A stretch of 64,000 nt of DNA from Pseudidiomarina marina (GTDB taxonomy: Bacteria > Pseudomonadota > Gammaproteobacteria > Enterobacterales > Alteromonadaceae): positions 496,001 through 560,000 of the forward strand of contig NZ_PIPZ01000001.1 of NCBI RefSeq assembly GCF_003987045.1, written 5' to 3'. Positions 45,622 to 55,476 of this stretch are shown one piece after another; position 1 is the first letter of the stretch, and every line of letters starts with the position of its first letter. The notes under the pieces are model-generated. The model was given only the letters and a program-made list of their open reading frames with translations. It was not told where the DNA came from and made no database searches. Made by a program: the position numbers and the translations under genes.

Positions 45622-46474
45622 GCTCGCAGCGTTAGCAATAGTTACTTTGGGTTGCTGGTTTGGCTCCGTAGCGGCAGAAACTCCAAACGCTGAGCTGTCT
45701 GGCGCGTTAACGTCTGGTGGCCTGATTATCGCTGAAATAACCGGCGCAACCCGCGTGGAACTTAATGGCCAAGCGTTAAAATTAACGCCAGATAACCGTG
45801 TTGTATTCGGGTTTGGGCGAGATCAACATGGTCCTCAAACGTTGTCACTGTTTACGGATGAGGGGCGCGAATTTAAACGGGTGATCGATATCGCGCCACG
45901 CGAATATAAAATTGATCGGGTTGATGGCGTGCCACAACAAACCGTTACACCTGATCCGCAACAGCAAGAGCGCGCGCGTCGCGAAGCAGCTTTAGTCTGG
46001 AAAGCACGAAATGATGCAGTGAGTGAGCGTCTTGATTTTTTAGAGCCTGCCATCATGCCGGCGAAAGGTCGTATCAGTGGTGTTTACGGTAGCCAACGTA
46101 TTTTTAACGGTACTCCGCGCAATCCGCACTTTGGTTTGGATGTAGCAGCTCCAACCGGTAGCCCGGTCATTGCACCTTGGGCGGGTAAAGTGATTGTTGC
46201 TGAGAATGATTTATTTTATTCCGGTGGCACATTAATTATTGACCATGGTTATGGTGTCACCAGCACCTATATTCATTTACACAAGCTACACGTCAAGGTT
46301 GGTGAAGAAGTCGAGCAGGGACAACGCATTGCAGATATTGGTGCAACAGGCCGAGTGACTGGGCCTCACCTCGATTGGCGCGTCAATTGGCGCCATCAAC
46401 GGCTTGACCCAGCGTTAGTTATTGAGCATTTTTCGGCAACTGCAACCAACCCTGTACCTGCTGAGCTGCGCTAA
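45614..46474 (+). CDS. Exported M23-family peptidase (LytM-like)
   Basis: A 286-residue protein with a signal peptide (RKLAALAIVTLGCWFGSVAAE, cleavage near residue 22). The C-terminal M23 domain (about residues 150-275) has HFGLDVAAPTGSPVIAP with His172 and Asp176, and THLHKLHVKVGEEVEQGQRIADIGATGRVTGPH-type end. At the usual His-x-His zinc/catalytic site it reads His-Leu-Asp (residues 252-254). M23 enzymes cut cell-wall peptide crosslinks, so the enzyme may need Asp as ligand or be a regulator. The ATG at 45614 overlaps the previous gene's stop by 8 bases. The 3' end overlaps the convergent M61 gene by 56 bases. Confidence 0.88.
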   Translation: MRKLAALAIVTLGCWFGSVAAETPNAELSGALTSGGLIIAEITGATRVELNGQALKLTPDNRVVFGFGRDQHGPQTLSLFTDEGREFKRVIDIAPREYKIDRVDGVPQQTVTPDPQQQERARREAALVWKARNDAVSERLDFLEPAIMPAKGRISGVYGSQRIFNGTPRNPHFGLDVAAPTGSPVIAPWAGKVIVAENDLFYSGGTLIIDHGYGVTSTYIHLHKLHVKVGEEVEQGQRIADIGATGRVTGPHLDWRVNWRHQRLDPALVIEHFSATATNPVPAELR

Positions 46475-48200
46475 CGCTCAACAAATAATTGGTTTGTTTC
46501 GGCGCTTGCCAGGTTAGTGTAAGTTGCATCAATTCATCGCGACGAAATGCGTGAACAGTAACCTGTTGGTCAGGTTTATATCGTTCAAACACCTCTTTGA
46601 CATTGCTGTCGGTAACTTGCAGGTTATCGATAGCAATAATTCTATCGCTAGCACTAAGGCCCGCCGCTTGGGCTGCTTCAGCATCAAAAACCACTTGTAA
46701 CTCTAAGCCCTGATTGGATGCTTTGTATTTTGCGCCAAGTGCAACAGGTAACTGATTGGTCGCATGTTTACCGCCATAACTGTTATCGTCAGCACCGATT
46801 TCGCGTTTTACTTGCACGCCAAACTTGTTTAGTAGCTCGGTGATTGGCAGCGGCTGAGTGGTGTAAAGTGCTTGATGAATGAAACCTGACAAGTCAATGC
46901 CATAGTTGTCACGAATAAATTCAACCACGGTGTCATCATCCGTGCCTTCTAAGGTTTTCCCGTAGCGATGCCATAAATCATGCATGAGTAGACCGAGAGT
47001 AACTTGATGATTCGATTCAAGCCGCAAGGTTAAATCAAGACACAAGGCTATCAAGGCACCTTTGGCATAATAACTAACGATGCTATTGGGCGAGTTTTCA
47101 TCTTGTTTATAAAATTTGGTCCACGCATGAAAGCTCGATTCGGTAACAGTTTGCTTGTCTACGCCCGCACCGCGCTGAACTCGCGCAATGGTTTCACCAA
47201 CTAGGCTCAAATAGGTTGGGGCATCAATAAGGCCCACTTGGTGTAAAACATAATCGTCAAAATAGGATGTCACACCTTCATAGAACCATAGCTGCTCCGT
47301 GTAATGCTCTTTGTCTAATTGATACGGGATAAATGTTTTCGGCTTCAGCGTCTTTATATTCCAGCTGTGAAAATATTCATGACTACATAAGCTTAAAAAC
47401 GTCCGGTAATCCGCGTCGATTTGCGCTTTGCCTGGCAGGATAAGATCTTTACGGCTACAGACTAATGCGGTTGAGTTCCGATGCTCAAGCCCGCCAAAGC
47501 CTTTGCCGACCACCATGGTAAGGAATAAATACTCTTTAAAAGGCGGTTCTTGCCCAAACATTTCTATTTGGTATTCACAAATAGCGGCCACGTCGCGACA
47601 AATTCTGTCGGCATCGCCAAAATGACGGCCAGCGAACACCATGGAATGTTTAATTCCACCGGCAATGAATTCATGGATATCTAAACGCCCCATCAGCACT
47701 GGGTAATCGATCAGTGCCTCATAGCTCTCTGCTTCGAATTCGCCAGGCCCAAAAGGGTGCCCTTGCTTGCGTGGCATTCCTGTTGCGACATGCCAACCAT
47801 TATGTGCAGTGATAGTCACACCACAGGCCTCGTTAGTGCGCCCATCAACAGCCATACACAAGCTTGAATGATTATAGAAACCCCAGTGTTGATCTAAATA
47901 GGCACTGCGCACACTTAAATCGTAGGCGTAAACTTCGTAGGTTACTTGAACAATGCCGGCTTCTGGCGCTTCAATACGCCACGTTTGCTTGTCACAATGC
48001 ACAATTGGCAAGGCACTACCTTGTTGTTCTGCTTTTATGCCAATGATGTTTTTGGAAAAGTCGCGGATCATATAGCTACCTGGAATCCAAGCGGGTAGGC
48101 TCAGATGAATAGCTTCTTGGGCTTTGACAATGGGAATATCAATCGTGACCGAAAAGGTGTGTGCGTTGGCATCTTGAACACGAATTAGGTAATGCAGCAT
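46419..48200 (-). CDS. M61-family peptidase with PDZ domain
   Basis: A 593-residue zinc aminopeptidase of the glycyl-aminopeptidase type. It has an N-terminal beta domain (from MLHYLIRVQDANAHTFSVTIDIP) and the catalytic domain with HEYFHSWN (HExxH, about residue 287), GGLEHRNSTALV before it and YEGVTSYFDDY after it. A C-terminal PDZ domain lies about 495-580 (GLELQVVFDAEAAQAAGLSASDRIIAIDNLQV). No signal peptide is evident. I chose the ATG at 48200, preceded by GAGGA; a longer frame adds 16 residues. It would release N-terminal residues from peptides in the cytosol. The gene overlaps the M23 gene by 56 bases at its 3' end. Confidence 0.93.
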   Translation of the reverse strand: MLHYLIRVQDANAHTFSVTIDIPIVKAQEAIHLSLPAWIPGSYMIRDFSKNIIGIKAEQQGSALPIVHCDKQTWRIEAPEAGIVQVTYEVYAYDLSVRSAYLDQHWGFYNHSSLCMAVDGRTNEACGVTITAHNGWHVATGMPRKQGHPFGPGEFEAESYEALIDYPVLMGRLDIHEFIAGGIKHSMVFAGRHFGDADRICRDVAAICEYQIEMFGQEPPFKEYLFLTMVVGKGFGGLEHRNSTALVCSRKDLILPGKAQIDADYRTFLSLCSHEYFHSWNIKTLKPKTFIPYQLDKEHYTEQLWFYEGVTSYFDDYVLHQVGLIDAPTYLSLVGETIARVQRGAGVDKQTVTESSFHAWTKFYKQDENSPNSIVSYYAKGALIALCLDLTLRLESNHQVTLGLLMHDLWHRYGKTLEGTDDDTVVEFIRDNYGIDLSGFIHQALYTTQPLPITELLNKFGVQVKREIGADDNSYGGKHATNQLPVALGAKYKASNQGLELQVVFDAEAAQAAGLSASDRIIAIDNLQVTDSNVKEVFERYKPDQQVTVHAFRRDELMQLTLTWQAPKQTNYLLSVSAAQQVQGWLQLPKNAQ

Positions 48201-48351
48201 AGCGATCCTCAAAATGCTTGAATTAGCTTTTGTTAAACATCTTAGCACGGGTGAAGCGCGCTATATAGCAGTTGAACTGCGATGAAGGATGTCACTTGGC
48301 GAATTTTAATCGGTATAATGATGGTAATACCTTTCGCTCATTCGGGGCTTT

Positions 48352-49425
48352 ATGCTGAATAATTGGAAACAACTGTTAGAAGACCGTAATCGCTTTTTCT
48401 GGGTTCTACAAGCAGCCGGCTGGAGTGGTTATGCCTTAGTGCATTACATTGGCTCATTAATGCATGAAATGCGCGATATTTATGTGTTAATTCTGCTACT
48501 TGGCGCCTATGCAGGTTTTCTATTAACGGTACCACTTCGATACCTATACCGCCGGATATGGGATTCAAGCCCGTGGTTATTGATTTTGGTGGTGCTTGCT
48601 GCAAGCTATGTCTGTGCTGCATTGTGGGCAGTAGTGGATAACGCAACGTATTGGGAAATTTATAAGTTCGGTTTTAGTCCCGATAGTAATTGGTTCTATT
48701 TTAAGAATACAATTGCCAAGTTTTACATCATGTTAAGTTGGAGTGGTTTGTATTTTGGTATCAAGTATTACCAGATGCTACAAGATGAGAAACAAAAGGC
48801 TTTAATGGCAACATCGATGGCGCATCAAGCACAGTTAAAAATGTTGCGATATCAATTAAACCCGCATTTTTTGTTTAACACACTAAATGCCATTTCAACG
48901 CTGATTTTGGTGAAGGAAAATGATTTAGCGAATCGCATGATGTCGAAGCTCAGTTTATTTTTGCGCTTTAGCTTAGATAATGAGCCGATTAAAAAAATAC
49001 CGCTTGAGCGTGAGTTAGATGCTTTGATGCTGTATTTAGATATTGAAAAAGTGCGTTTTGATGACCGTTTGAAAGTTACGGTTGATATTGATGAAGATGT
49101 AAAGCACGCATTGGTGCCGAGTTTATTTTTGCAACCATTAATTGAAAATTCGATAAAGTATGCCATTGCCAAGTTGGAAGAGGGTGGTGAAGTTGTTGTT
49201 CGTGCTCAGCGATTTAGCGAAGATTTGCTAATTACCGTGGCTGATAATGGCCCAGGCTGCACAAAACCTCTCGAAAGCTTGTCAGAATCAGGCGGTGTTG
49301 GCTTAGCGAACACACGTGAGCGATTACAAGCCTTGTATGGAAAGAATTACTCATTTACATTAACACCTAACAAACCGCGCGGTTTACGCATTGAAATTCG
49401 CATTCCATTAGAGCAGGTAGAGTAA
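48352..49425 (+). CDS. LytS/YehU-type sensor histidine kinase
   Basis: A 357-residue membrane kinase. Four N-terminal helices (about residues 15-145) are followed by a coiled linker. The HisKA_7TM-like His_kinase domain has the acceptor motif LKMLRYQLNPHFLFNTLNAISTLI (about residues 163-186). The HATPase domain has QPLIENSIKYAI (N box, about 262), TVADNGPGC (G1) and GVGLANTRERLQALYG (G2). The partner response regulator starts 2 bases later. The signal is unknown. Confidence 0.93.
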   Translation: MLNNWKQLLEDRNRFFWVLQAAGWSGYALVHYIGSLMHEMRDIYVLILLLGAYAGFLLTVPLRYLYRRIWDSSPWLLILVVLAASYVCAALWAVVDNATYWEIYKFGFSPDSNWFYFKNTIAKFYIMLSWSGLYFGIKYYQMLQDEKQKALMATSMAHQAQLKMLRYQLNPHFLFNTLNAISTLILVKENDLANRMMSKLSLFLRFSLDNEPIKKIPLERELDALMLYLDIEKVRFDDRLKVTVDIDEDVKHALVPSLFLQPLIENSIKYAIAKLEEGGEVVVRAQRFSEDLLITVADNGPGCTKPLESLSESGGVGLANTRERLQALYGKNYSFTLTPNKPRGLRIEIRIPLEQVE

Positions 49426-49427
49426 GC

Positions 49428-50255
49428 ATGACTGATAAAATTCGCACCTTAGTTGTCGATGATGAATCACTCGCTCGACGTGGTTTAGTGGTGCGTTTGC
49501 AGGAGTTTGAGCAAATTGAACTCTTACAAGAGTGTCCTAGCGCACGAGAGGCGCTGGAGGTTATTGGACGCGAGCAGCCTGATTTGGTGTTTCTAGATAT
49601 TCAAATGCCTGGTATGAACGGCTTCGAATTACTACGTGAAGTGCAAGCGCATGGCTATAAAATGCCCTTGATTGTGTTTGTTACAGCTTATGACCAATAC
49701 GCCATAAAAGCCTTTGAAGTGCGCGCCATTGATTATTTGTTGAAGCCAGTTGATCACGAACGCTTGGCGCAAAGTATTCAACGTATTGAAAAAAGTCTCG
49801 CCGCGCGTGAACAAAAAGTACAGCAAGATCGTATCTTAAACTTATTAGCAGATGCTACGGGTGAAGATTGCGAGGCTATTCTAAAGCGCTTAGCAAGTGG
49901 TGAAGATGTTGGTGTAGCGCGTTACCCAGAACACATTGCGATAAAAGAAAGCGGCGAAATTACCCGCGTTGCGATCAATTCAATTGAATGGGTTGATGCT
50001 GCAGGTGACTATATGTGTATTCATGCTTGTAATGAAACGCACATTTTGCGACGCACGATGAAAGAGTTAGAAGAAGAATTAAATCCGCAGCGGTTTCAGC
50101 GAATTCATCGCTCGGCCATTGTGAATATGGAACATGTTGAAAAGCTATGTAGCCGGCAGAACGGAGAGTACCATTTGGTTCTTCGTAATGGTAAAGAATT
50201 AAAAGTTAGCCGCAGTTACAAAGATAGAATTAAGAAACTCATCCTCAATTCCTGA
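49428..50255 (+). CDS. LytTR-type response regulator
   Basis: A 275-residue regulator. The receiver domain (residues 1-120) has the acidic pocket VDDES, the acceptor Asp in LVFLDIQMPGMNG (about residue 55), and the KPVDHERL switch. The C-terminal LytTR DNA-binding domain runs about 165-275 (IKESGEITRVAINSIEWVDAAGDYMCIHA...RFQRIHRSAIVNMEHVEKL...LKVSRSYKDRIKKLIL). It follows the LytS-type kinase by 2 bases, so the pair forms a complete two-component system. A DUF6279 lipoprotein gene lies 12 bases downstream and may be in the same operon. Confidence 0.95.
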   Translation: MTDKIRTLVVDDESLARRGLVVRLQEFEQIELLQECPSAREALEVIGREQPDLVFLDIQMPGMNGFELLREVQAHGYKMPLIVFVTAYDQYAIKAFEVRAIDYLLKPVDHERLAQSIQRIEKSLAAREQKVQQDRILNLLADATGEDCEAILKRLASGEDVGVARYPEHIAIKESGEITRVAINSIEWVDAAGDYMCIHACNETHILRRTMKELEEELNPQRFQRIHRSAIVNMEHVEKLCSRQNGEYHLVLRNGKELKVSRSYKDRIKKLILNS

Positions 50256-50267
50256 TGGAGTAAGCAT

Positions 50268-51125
50268 ATGCCGAGAGCAAGCATTGTAGTCGTTGTTGTT
50301 TTAACACTTCTGCTCAGCGCTTGCTCAACGCAACTCGGATATCGTTTTGCTGATACATTAATTGAATGGAAATTGAATGATTATGTATCGCTTAATAACC
50401 AGCAAGAGCAATCTGTTGATCAAGCAATAACAACGCTTCATCAGTGGCATGCAACTTCAGAATTGCCATATTACTCCAAGCAACTCCAGCAACTCCGTGA
50501 AAAGATCGCTACTGAGACCTTAACCGAAGCGGATCTTGTTGCTCTATACGAAGAATTGTTGATTGTTTGGCAACGTATGTTGCAAGGTATTGAACCCTAT
50601 GCCCTTGATTTACTACCACAGCTAAGCGATCAACAAGTATCTGAATTACTAGCTAATTTACGTGAAAAGCAGCGAGAAGAACGCGAAGAATTATCAGATG
50701 TAGAGGGATCGGAACGGGTAAAACAAGTACGCCGCCGTGCAGAAAAAAACGCGAGAAACTGGTTAGGGCAGACGACTAAATTACAAGAGCGCTTAATTAA
50801 CGGCTGGGTGGTTGAACGGTTTGATACCCGAGAGCTTTGGCTAGATTACAACGAACGTTGGCTCGAAGAATTTGCACAAACATTAGAACGACGCCAACAG
50901 CAGGACCAGTTTCAGCAAGAACTGCTAGAATTGTTTTATCAGCCGCAGCACTTGCGTTCCGACGAGTTGGTGCAACATATCGAACACAATCAACAATTGA
51001 CCATCGCTCTTATGTATCAGTTGTATGAGTCACTCACTGACCGCCAACGTCGCCGTGTAATATCAAAGCTCGATGGCTATATCGACGATATGAACGAACT
51101 TGCTGCAGATTTCTCAACGAAATAA
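50268..51125 (+). CDS. DUF6279-type lipoprotein
   Basis: A 285-residue protein with a lipoprotein signal (VVVVLTLLLSACSTQLGYR, Cys about residue 19). The rest is helical, Gln/Glu/Arg-rich and strongly charged. The start of the mature part, GYRFADTLIEWKLNDYVSLNNQQ, fits the DUF6279 pattern as I recall it. It should sit in the outer membrane or periplasm; function is unknown. It lies 12 bases after the LytTR regulator gene, so it is probably cotranscribed with the two-component pair. A tandem 16-base repeat and a terminator follow. Confidence 0.82.
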   Translation: MPRASIVVVVVLTLLLSACSTQLGYRFADTLIEWKLNDYVSLNNQQEQSVDQAITTLHQWHATSELPYYSKQLQQLREKIATETLTEADLVALYEELLIVWQRMLQGIEPYALDLLPQLSDQQVSELLANLREKQREEREELSDVEGSERVKQVRRRAEKNARNWLGQTTKLQERLINGWVVERFDTRELWLDYNERWLEEFAQTLERRQQQDQFQQELLELFYQPQHLRSDELVQHIEHNQQLTIALMYQLYESLTDRQRRRVISKLDGYIDDMNELAADFSTK

Positions 51126-51126
51126 G

Positions 51127-51158
51127 CCTACGTAAATAAAAACCTACGTAAATAAAAA
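51127..51158 (+). repeat. Perfect tandem duplication of 16 bases
   Basis: The 16-mer CCTACGTAAATAAAAA occurs twice head to tail directly after the lipoprotein gene's stop and upstream of the terminator stem. It is probably a local slippage product. Confidence 0.85.
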
Positions 51159-51183
51159 GGCTCGCTTATAGCGAGCCTCTTAT
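51153..51183. terminator. Bidirectional terminator between DUF6279 gene and pykA
   Basis: An 8-base-pair stem AGGCTCGC / GCGAGCCT with loop TTATA is flanked by an A-run on the left and CTTATTT on the right, between convergent genes. The minus-strand U-tract (for pykA) is the stronger. Confidence 0.8.
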
Positions 51184-51198
51184 TTAAACCGTTAATTA

Positions 51199-52635
51199 TT
51201 ATTTTACTTCAATAATCTTACAGGTATTAGTGGAGCCAACGGTCTCCATCACATCGCCATGCGTGAGAATAACTAAATCACCAGGTACCACGTGGCCACG
51301 TAATTTGATTTCATTCACTGCATCCGTCACAAGTTGGTGTGGCTCACTTTTGGTTGAATCAAATGCGATAGGGTACACGCCGCGATATAAGGCACAACGT
51401 GCTCGACTTTCTTGGTGACGCGATAAGGAAAAAATCGGCAGTATGGTATTGATGCGCGACATGAGTTTCGCCGTCGAGCCCGATTCTGTTAACGCGATGA
51501 TAGCTTTTACACCAGCCAAATGCGTTGCTGCGTACATGGCGCTGATCGCCGTTGCTTCTTGAATTGATGTAAAGGTCTCATCGAGATCATGCTTATCGAT
51601 CGTGACACTTGGATGCGTTTCTGCACCCAAACAAATTTCAGCCATTGCCTTGACTGTCGCTACTGGATATTTGCCAGCCGCTGTTTCTGCGGACAACATC
51701 ACGGCATCGGTACCGTCCAATACAGCGTTCGCAACGTCCATCACTTCTGCTCGTGTTGGCATTGGGCTTTCAATCATCGATTCCATCATTTGGGTTGCTG
51801 TAATCACAACCTTATTGCACTGGCGTGCGCGCTCAATGATACGCTTTTGTTTACCAACTAATTGGGCATCACCAATTTCTACACCAAGGTCACCACGCGC
51901 AACCATCACCGCGTCTGAAGCGCGAATAATATCGTCTAACGCAGCGTCTGTCGCAACGGCCTCAGCTCGTTCAATTTTGGCACAAATTAATCCACGACCT
52001 TCAGCAGCGCGTAGCAAACGACGGGCTTCGTGAATATCGGCGCTACTTCTTGGGAAGCTAACAGCGAGGTAATCAACACCAATTTTTGCTGCGGTTTGAA
52101 TATCTTGCAAATCTTTCTCGGTTAATGCCGCGGCTGATAAGCCACCGCCTAAACGGTTGATACCTTTATTATTTGATAATTTGCCGCCCACGGTCACCGT
52201 CGTGGTGATTTGTGAACCGCTAACATCTTCAACCTGAAGTCGAACGCGGCCGTCATCAAGCAGGAGAATATCGCCTTCGCTAACATCTTGTGGTAGCTCT
52301 TTGTAGTCAATACCGACACGCTGCTGAGTGCCTGCATTTTTATCGAGTGCCGCATCTAAAACAAACACGTCACCTACATCTAACGTAATAGCGCCACTTT
52401 CAAATTTGGAGATACGAATTTTAGGACCCTGTAAATCACCAAGAATCGCAACATGCGTACCGAGGCGGTTTGCAATTTCACGTACTTGATTTGCTCGACG
52501 CTCATGGTCTTCGGCGACACCATGGGAAAAGTTAAGTCGAACGACATTCGCGCCTGCTTTAATGAGAGCTTCAAGAACTACTGGGTCATCGGTAGCAGGG
52601 CCGAGTGTGGTGACAATTTTGGTGCGCCGTAACAT
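51199..52635 (-). CDS. pykA: Pyruvate kinase (PykA type)
   Basis: A 478-residue glycolytic enzyme making pyruvate and ATP from phosphoenolpyruvate. [52 protein letters not shown] and KIERAEAV are all present, with the active-site [40 protein letters not shown] in the centre (about residues 288-328). Sequence resembles E. coli PykA (type II, AMP-activated) more than PykF. Length is near 480. It is divergent from a long-form GAPDH gene. Confidence 0.96.
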   Translation of the reverse strand: MLRRTKIVTTLGPATDDPVVLEALIKAGANVVRLNFSHGVAEDHERRANQVREIANRLGTHVAILGDLQGPKIRISKFESGAITLDVGDVFVLDAALDKNAGTQQRVGIDYKELPQDVSEGDILLLDDGRVRLQVEDVSGSQITTTVTVGGKLSNNKGINRLGGGLSAAALTEKDLQDIQTAAKIGVDYLAVSFPRSSADIHEARRLLRAAEGRGLICAKIERAEAVATDAALDDIIRASDAVMVARGDLGVEIGDAQLVGKQKRIIERARQCNKVVITATQMMESMIESPMPTRAEVMDVANAVLDGTDAVMLSAETAAGKYPVATVKAMAEICLGAETHPSVTIDKHDLDETFTSIQEATAISAMYAATHLAGVKAIIALTESGSTAKLMSRINTILPIFSLSRHQESRARCALYRGVYPIAFDSTKSEPHQLVTDAVNEIKLRGHVVPGDLVILTHGDVMETVGSTNTCKIIEVK

Positions 52636-52778
52636 ATCTTTACTCCTGTTGTTTTGTGAAAAATTATACCATGTCTTATCGTCAGTTACAGAGATTCTGG
52701 CGCTCGTCGGAGTATTTCAGTACAATACCCGCCAATTTTCACGCAACCGTCAAATTTACGTAACAGAAAGGTAACCTC

Positions 52779-54224
52779 ATGAGTGATCAGCAACAGGATC
52801 TGACCCTAGCAAGTTGGCAGGAACGCCAAGAATACGCCGAAATGATGCAGCCTATCATTGGTCGTTTGTATCGCAATTACGGTGTGGAAATCTTGGTTTA
52901 TGGTCGTTCACTGCTAAACGTCGATACCATTAATATTATCAAGGCGCACCGATTAATTCGTCGTCATGAGGGGGTAAAGCTACGTTTGCGTGAGAGCTTC
53001 CCGTTTATTGAAGCGCTGAGCAAAATGAAACTGGCGCCTGCGCGTGTTGACCTTGGTAAACTTGCATTTAATTACCTACACAAAGATGCGGGCAAGGGCG
53101 ATAGCATTGAAGCTTACTTGCAACGCGAGTTGGTTGATATTGTTGACAAAGCAGATGAAATTCCAGCACAAGACGTTGTCTTGTACGGATTTGGACGTAT
53201 CGGCCGTTTGTTAGCGCGCTTACTGATTGAACGCAACGGTAGCAACAACAAAATGCGCTTACGTGCCATTGTTGTGCGTGGTGGTCGTGACGGCGACCTA
53301 GAGAAGCGCGCTAGCTTGTTGCGTCGCGATTCAATCCACGGCCCATTCAATGGTTCAATCACTGTTGATCATGAAAATTCTGCGATTAAAGCCAACGGCA
53401 CCAGCATAAAAGTTATTTACTCGGATGGCCCTGATCAAGTTGATTACACGCAATACGGTATTAACGATGCCATCATCATCGATAATACGGGTATCTGGAA
53501 AGATGAAGCTGGTCTTGGTTTGCACTTGAAGTCAAAAGGCGTGAAGAAGGTGCTGTTAACAGCGCCAGCTAAAGGCGAAATCAAGAATGTTGTTTATGGT
53601 GTTAATCACACGGATATTCAGCCTGAAGATCTCATCGTTAGTGCAGCAAGCTGTACCACCAATGCAATTACGCCAGTATTGAAAGTCGTCAATGACGCGT
53701 ATGGTATTCGCAATGGCCACGTTGAAACCGTGCATTCGTATACCAATGACCAAAACTTAATTGATAACTACCACAAAGCTGAGCGTCGTGGCCGTTCTGC
53801 ACCCTTGAATATGGTTCTTACCTCAACCGGTGCGGCGAAGGCTGTGGCGAAAGCGTTACCCGAGTTGGCAGGCAAATTAACGGGTAACGCGATTCGAGTT
53901 CCAACGCCGAATGTTTCCATGGCCATTATGAACCTGAACTTGAACAAAGCGACCAGCAAAGATGAGTTGAATGCATTTTTGCGTGACCAAGCATTGCATT
54001 CAGATTTGCAGGCGCAAATTGATTACACCGCATCAACTGAAATTGTTTCGACCGACTTAGTTGGTTCTCGTTACGCCGGTGTAGTTGATTCACAAGCGAC
54101 CATCGTTGATGAAGATCGTGCGGTATTATACGTATGGTATGACAACGAATTCGGTTATAGCTGCCAGGTAGTTCGCGTTGCTGAACAAATGGCTGGGCAA
54201 CAATTGCTGAACCTACCGAAGTAA
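52779..54224 (+). CDS. Glyceraldehyde-3-phosphate dehydrogenase, long form
   Basis: A 481-residue enzyme, about 145 residues longer than typical GapA because of an N-terminal extension (about residues 1-125). The NAD-binding part starts at VVLYGFGRIGRLLARLLIERNG (about residue 129). The catalytic Cys is in SAASCTTNAITPVLKV near residue 292, and the end has YVWYDNEFGYSCQVVRVAEQM. This long class occurs in marine gammaproteobacteria. It probably serves glycolysis or gluconeogenesis, and its divergent neighbour pykA fits central carbon metabolism. The extension's role is unknown. Confidence 0.93.
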   Translation: MSDQQQDLTLASWQERQEYAEMMQPIIGRLYRNYGVEILVYGRSLLNVDTINIIKAHRLIRRHEGVKLRLRESFPFIEALSKMKLAPARVDLGKLAFNYLHKDAGKGDSIEAYLQRELVDIVDKADEIPAQDVVLYGFGRIGRLLARLLIERNGSNNKMRLRAIVVRGGRDGDLEKRASLLRRDSIHGPFNGSITVDHENSAIKANGTSIKVIYSDGPDQVDYTQYGINDAIIIDNTGIWKDEAGLGLHLKSKGVKKVLLTAPAKGEIKNVVYGVNHTDIQPEDLIVSAASCTTNAITPVLKVVNDAYGIRNGHVETVHSYTNDQNLIDNYHKAERRGRSAPLNMVLTSTGAAKAVAKALPELAGKLTGNAIRVPTPNVSMAIMNLNLNKATSKDELNAFLRDQALHSDLQAQIDYTASTEIVSTDLVGSRYAGVVDSQATIVDEDRAVLYVWYDNEFGYSCQVVRVAEQMAGQQLLNLPK

Positions 54225-54235
54225 GATAATTCATG

Positions 54236-54263
54236 TAAAAGCGCCTGAGTAGGGCGCTTTTCT
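54236..54263 (+). terminator. Terminator after GAPDH gene
   Basis: A stem AAAAGCGCC / GGCGCTTTT with a loop of 7 bases is followed by a T-rich run. It lies about 12 bases past the stop codon and ahead of the M14 carboxypeptidase gene. Confidence 0.85.
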
Positions 54264-54285
54264 GTTTTTAGAAGCGAGGAATTTC

Positions 54286-55416
54286 ATGTTTATAACAGCA
54301 CAGTTCGACAGCGGCAATATCGAAGTTATTGAAGCAAATGAACCAAGCGCAATTCAATTAGCCATTCGTAAAGACAACGAATCTGATTTTTATCAGTGGT
54401 TTCACTTTAAACTGTATGCCGAACCGGGTGTTGAACACGTCATGACGATTACTAATGCTGGTAAATCAGCGTACCCTGACGGATGGAAAGACTATTCAGC
54501 GCTTGCTTCTTATGACCGCGAGACGTGGTTTCGAGTGCCTACTGAATACAACGGTAAAGAGCTCGTCATTCGTCATAGCCCAGATCAAGAAAGCGTTTAT
54601 TATGCGTACTTTACGCCATATTCGTACGAGCGCCACATGGATCTCATTCAATGGGCACAACAGTCGATTGAATGCGAACATGTCTTGTTAGGCCCAACGC
54701 TTGATGGCCGTGATATGAATTTATTGGTTGTTGGTGAACCAGCGGACCATAAAGCGAAGATCTGGATCACAGCCCGTCAACATCCAGGCGAATCGATGGC
54801 GGAATGGTTCATGGAAGGTTTTCTGAGTCGGTTGCTTGATGATGAAGACGGCGCTGCGCGCAAATTGCTCGAAACCTGTGTGTTCTATATTGTCCCAAAC
54901 ATGAATCCAGATGGTAGCGTTCGTGGTCATCTGCGCACCAATGCCGCGGGTGTAAACCTAAACCGTGAATGGGCTGAACCATCTTTAGAGAAGAGTCCTG
55001 AAGTTTATTACGTGCTGAACGCCATGCAAGAAACTGGCGTTGATTTTTATCTAGATGTACATGGCGATGAAGCATTACCGTACAATTTTTTAGCGGGTTG
55101 TGAGGGTGTGCCGAGCTATAACGATAAAACCCACCAGTTAGGTGAGCAGTTCAAGCAGGTTCTATTATCTATCACCCCAGAGTTTCAAACCCAATACGGT
55201 TATGAGATAGATAAGCCGGGCGAAGCGAACCTGACCGTGGCAAGCAACGCAGTTAGTGAGCGCTTTAACTGTTTAGCATTTACTTTAGAAATGCCGTTCA
55301 AAGATAATGCGAACCTGCCTGATGTTGATTTCGGTTGGTCAGCAAATCGTAGCCAACAATTCGGTGCGGATGTTTTAAGCGCCATTTATGGAATCGCAAA
55401 TAGCTTGCGCAGTTAA
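54286..55416 (+). CDS. M14-family carboxypeptidase (cytosolic type)
   Basis: A 376-residue zinc carboxypeptidase of the Nna1/AGBL-like bacterial branch. It has an N-terminal beta domain (residues 1-125, e.g. YQWFHFKLYAEPGVEHVMTITNAGKSAYP) then the catalytic domain. Zinc ligands are in RQHPGESMAEW (HxxE, about residue 165) and the LDVHGDE His near residue 260. NMNPDGSVRGHLRTNAAGVNLNREW gives the substrate-binding Arg and Asn-Arg pair, and the catalytic Glu is in LTLEMPFKD near residue 335. No signal peptide, so it is cytosolic. It would remove C-terminal residues from peptides. Confidence 0.93.
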   Translation: MFITAQFDSGNIEVIEANEPSAIQLAIRKDNESDFYQWFHFKLYAEPGVEHVMTITNAGKSAYPDGWKDYSALASYDRETWFRVPTEYNGKELVIRHSPDQESVYYAYFTPYSYERHMDLIQWAQQSIECEHVLLGPTLDGRDMNLLVVGEPADHKAKIWITARQHPGESMAEWFMEGFLSRLLDDEDGAARKLLETCVFYIVPNMNPDGSVRGHLRTNAAGVNLNREWAEPSLEKSPEVYYVLNAMQETGVDFYLDVHGDEALPYNFLAGCEGVPSYNDKTHQLGEQFKQVLLSITPEFQTQYGYEIDKPGEANLTVASNAVSERFNCLAFTLEMPFKDNANLPDVDFGWSANRSQQFGADVLSAIYGIANSLRS

Positions 55417-55476
55417 TCTGGGCAAGCTAGTTTAAACAGCGGACAACAACAATAATAATTTGACAAGGGGGACACC

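Noticed and set aside
46419-46474. Frameshift or truncation at the overlapping ends of the M23 and M61 genes
   Set aside because: Both proteins have full-length domains; the 56-base convergent overlap only covers the last residues of each.
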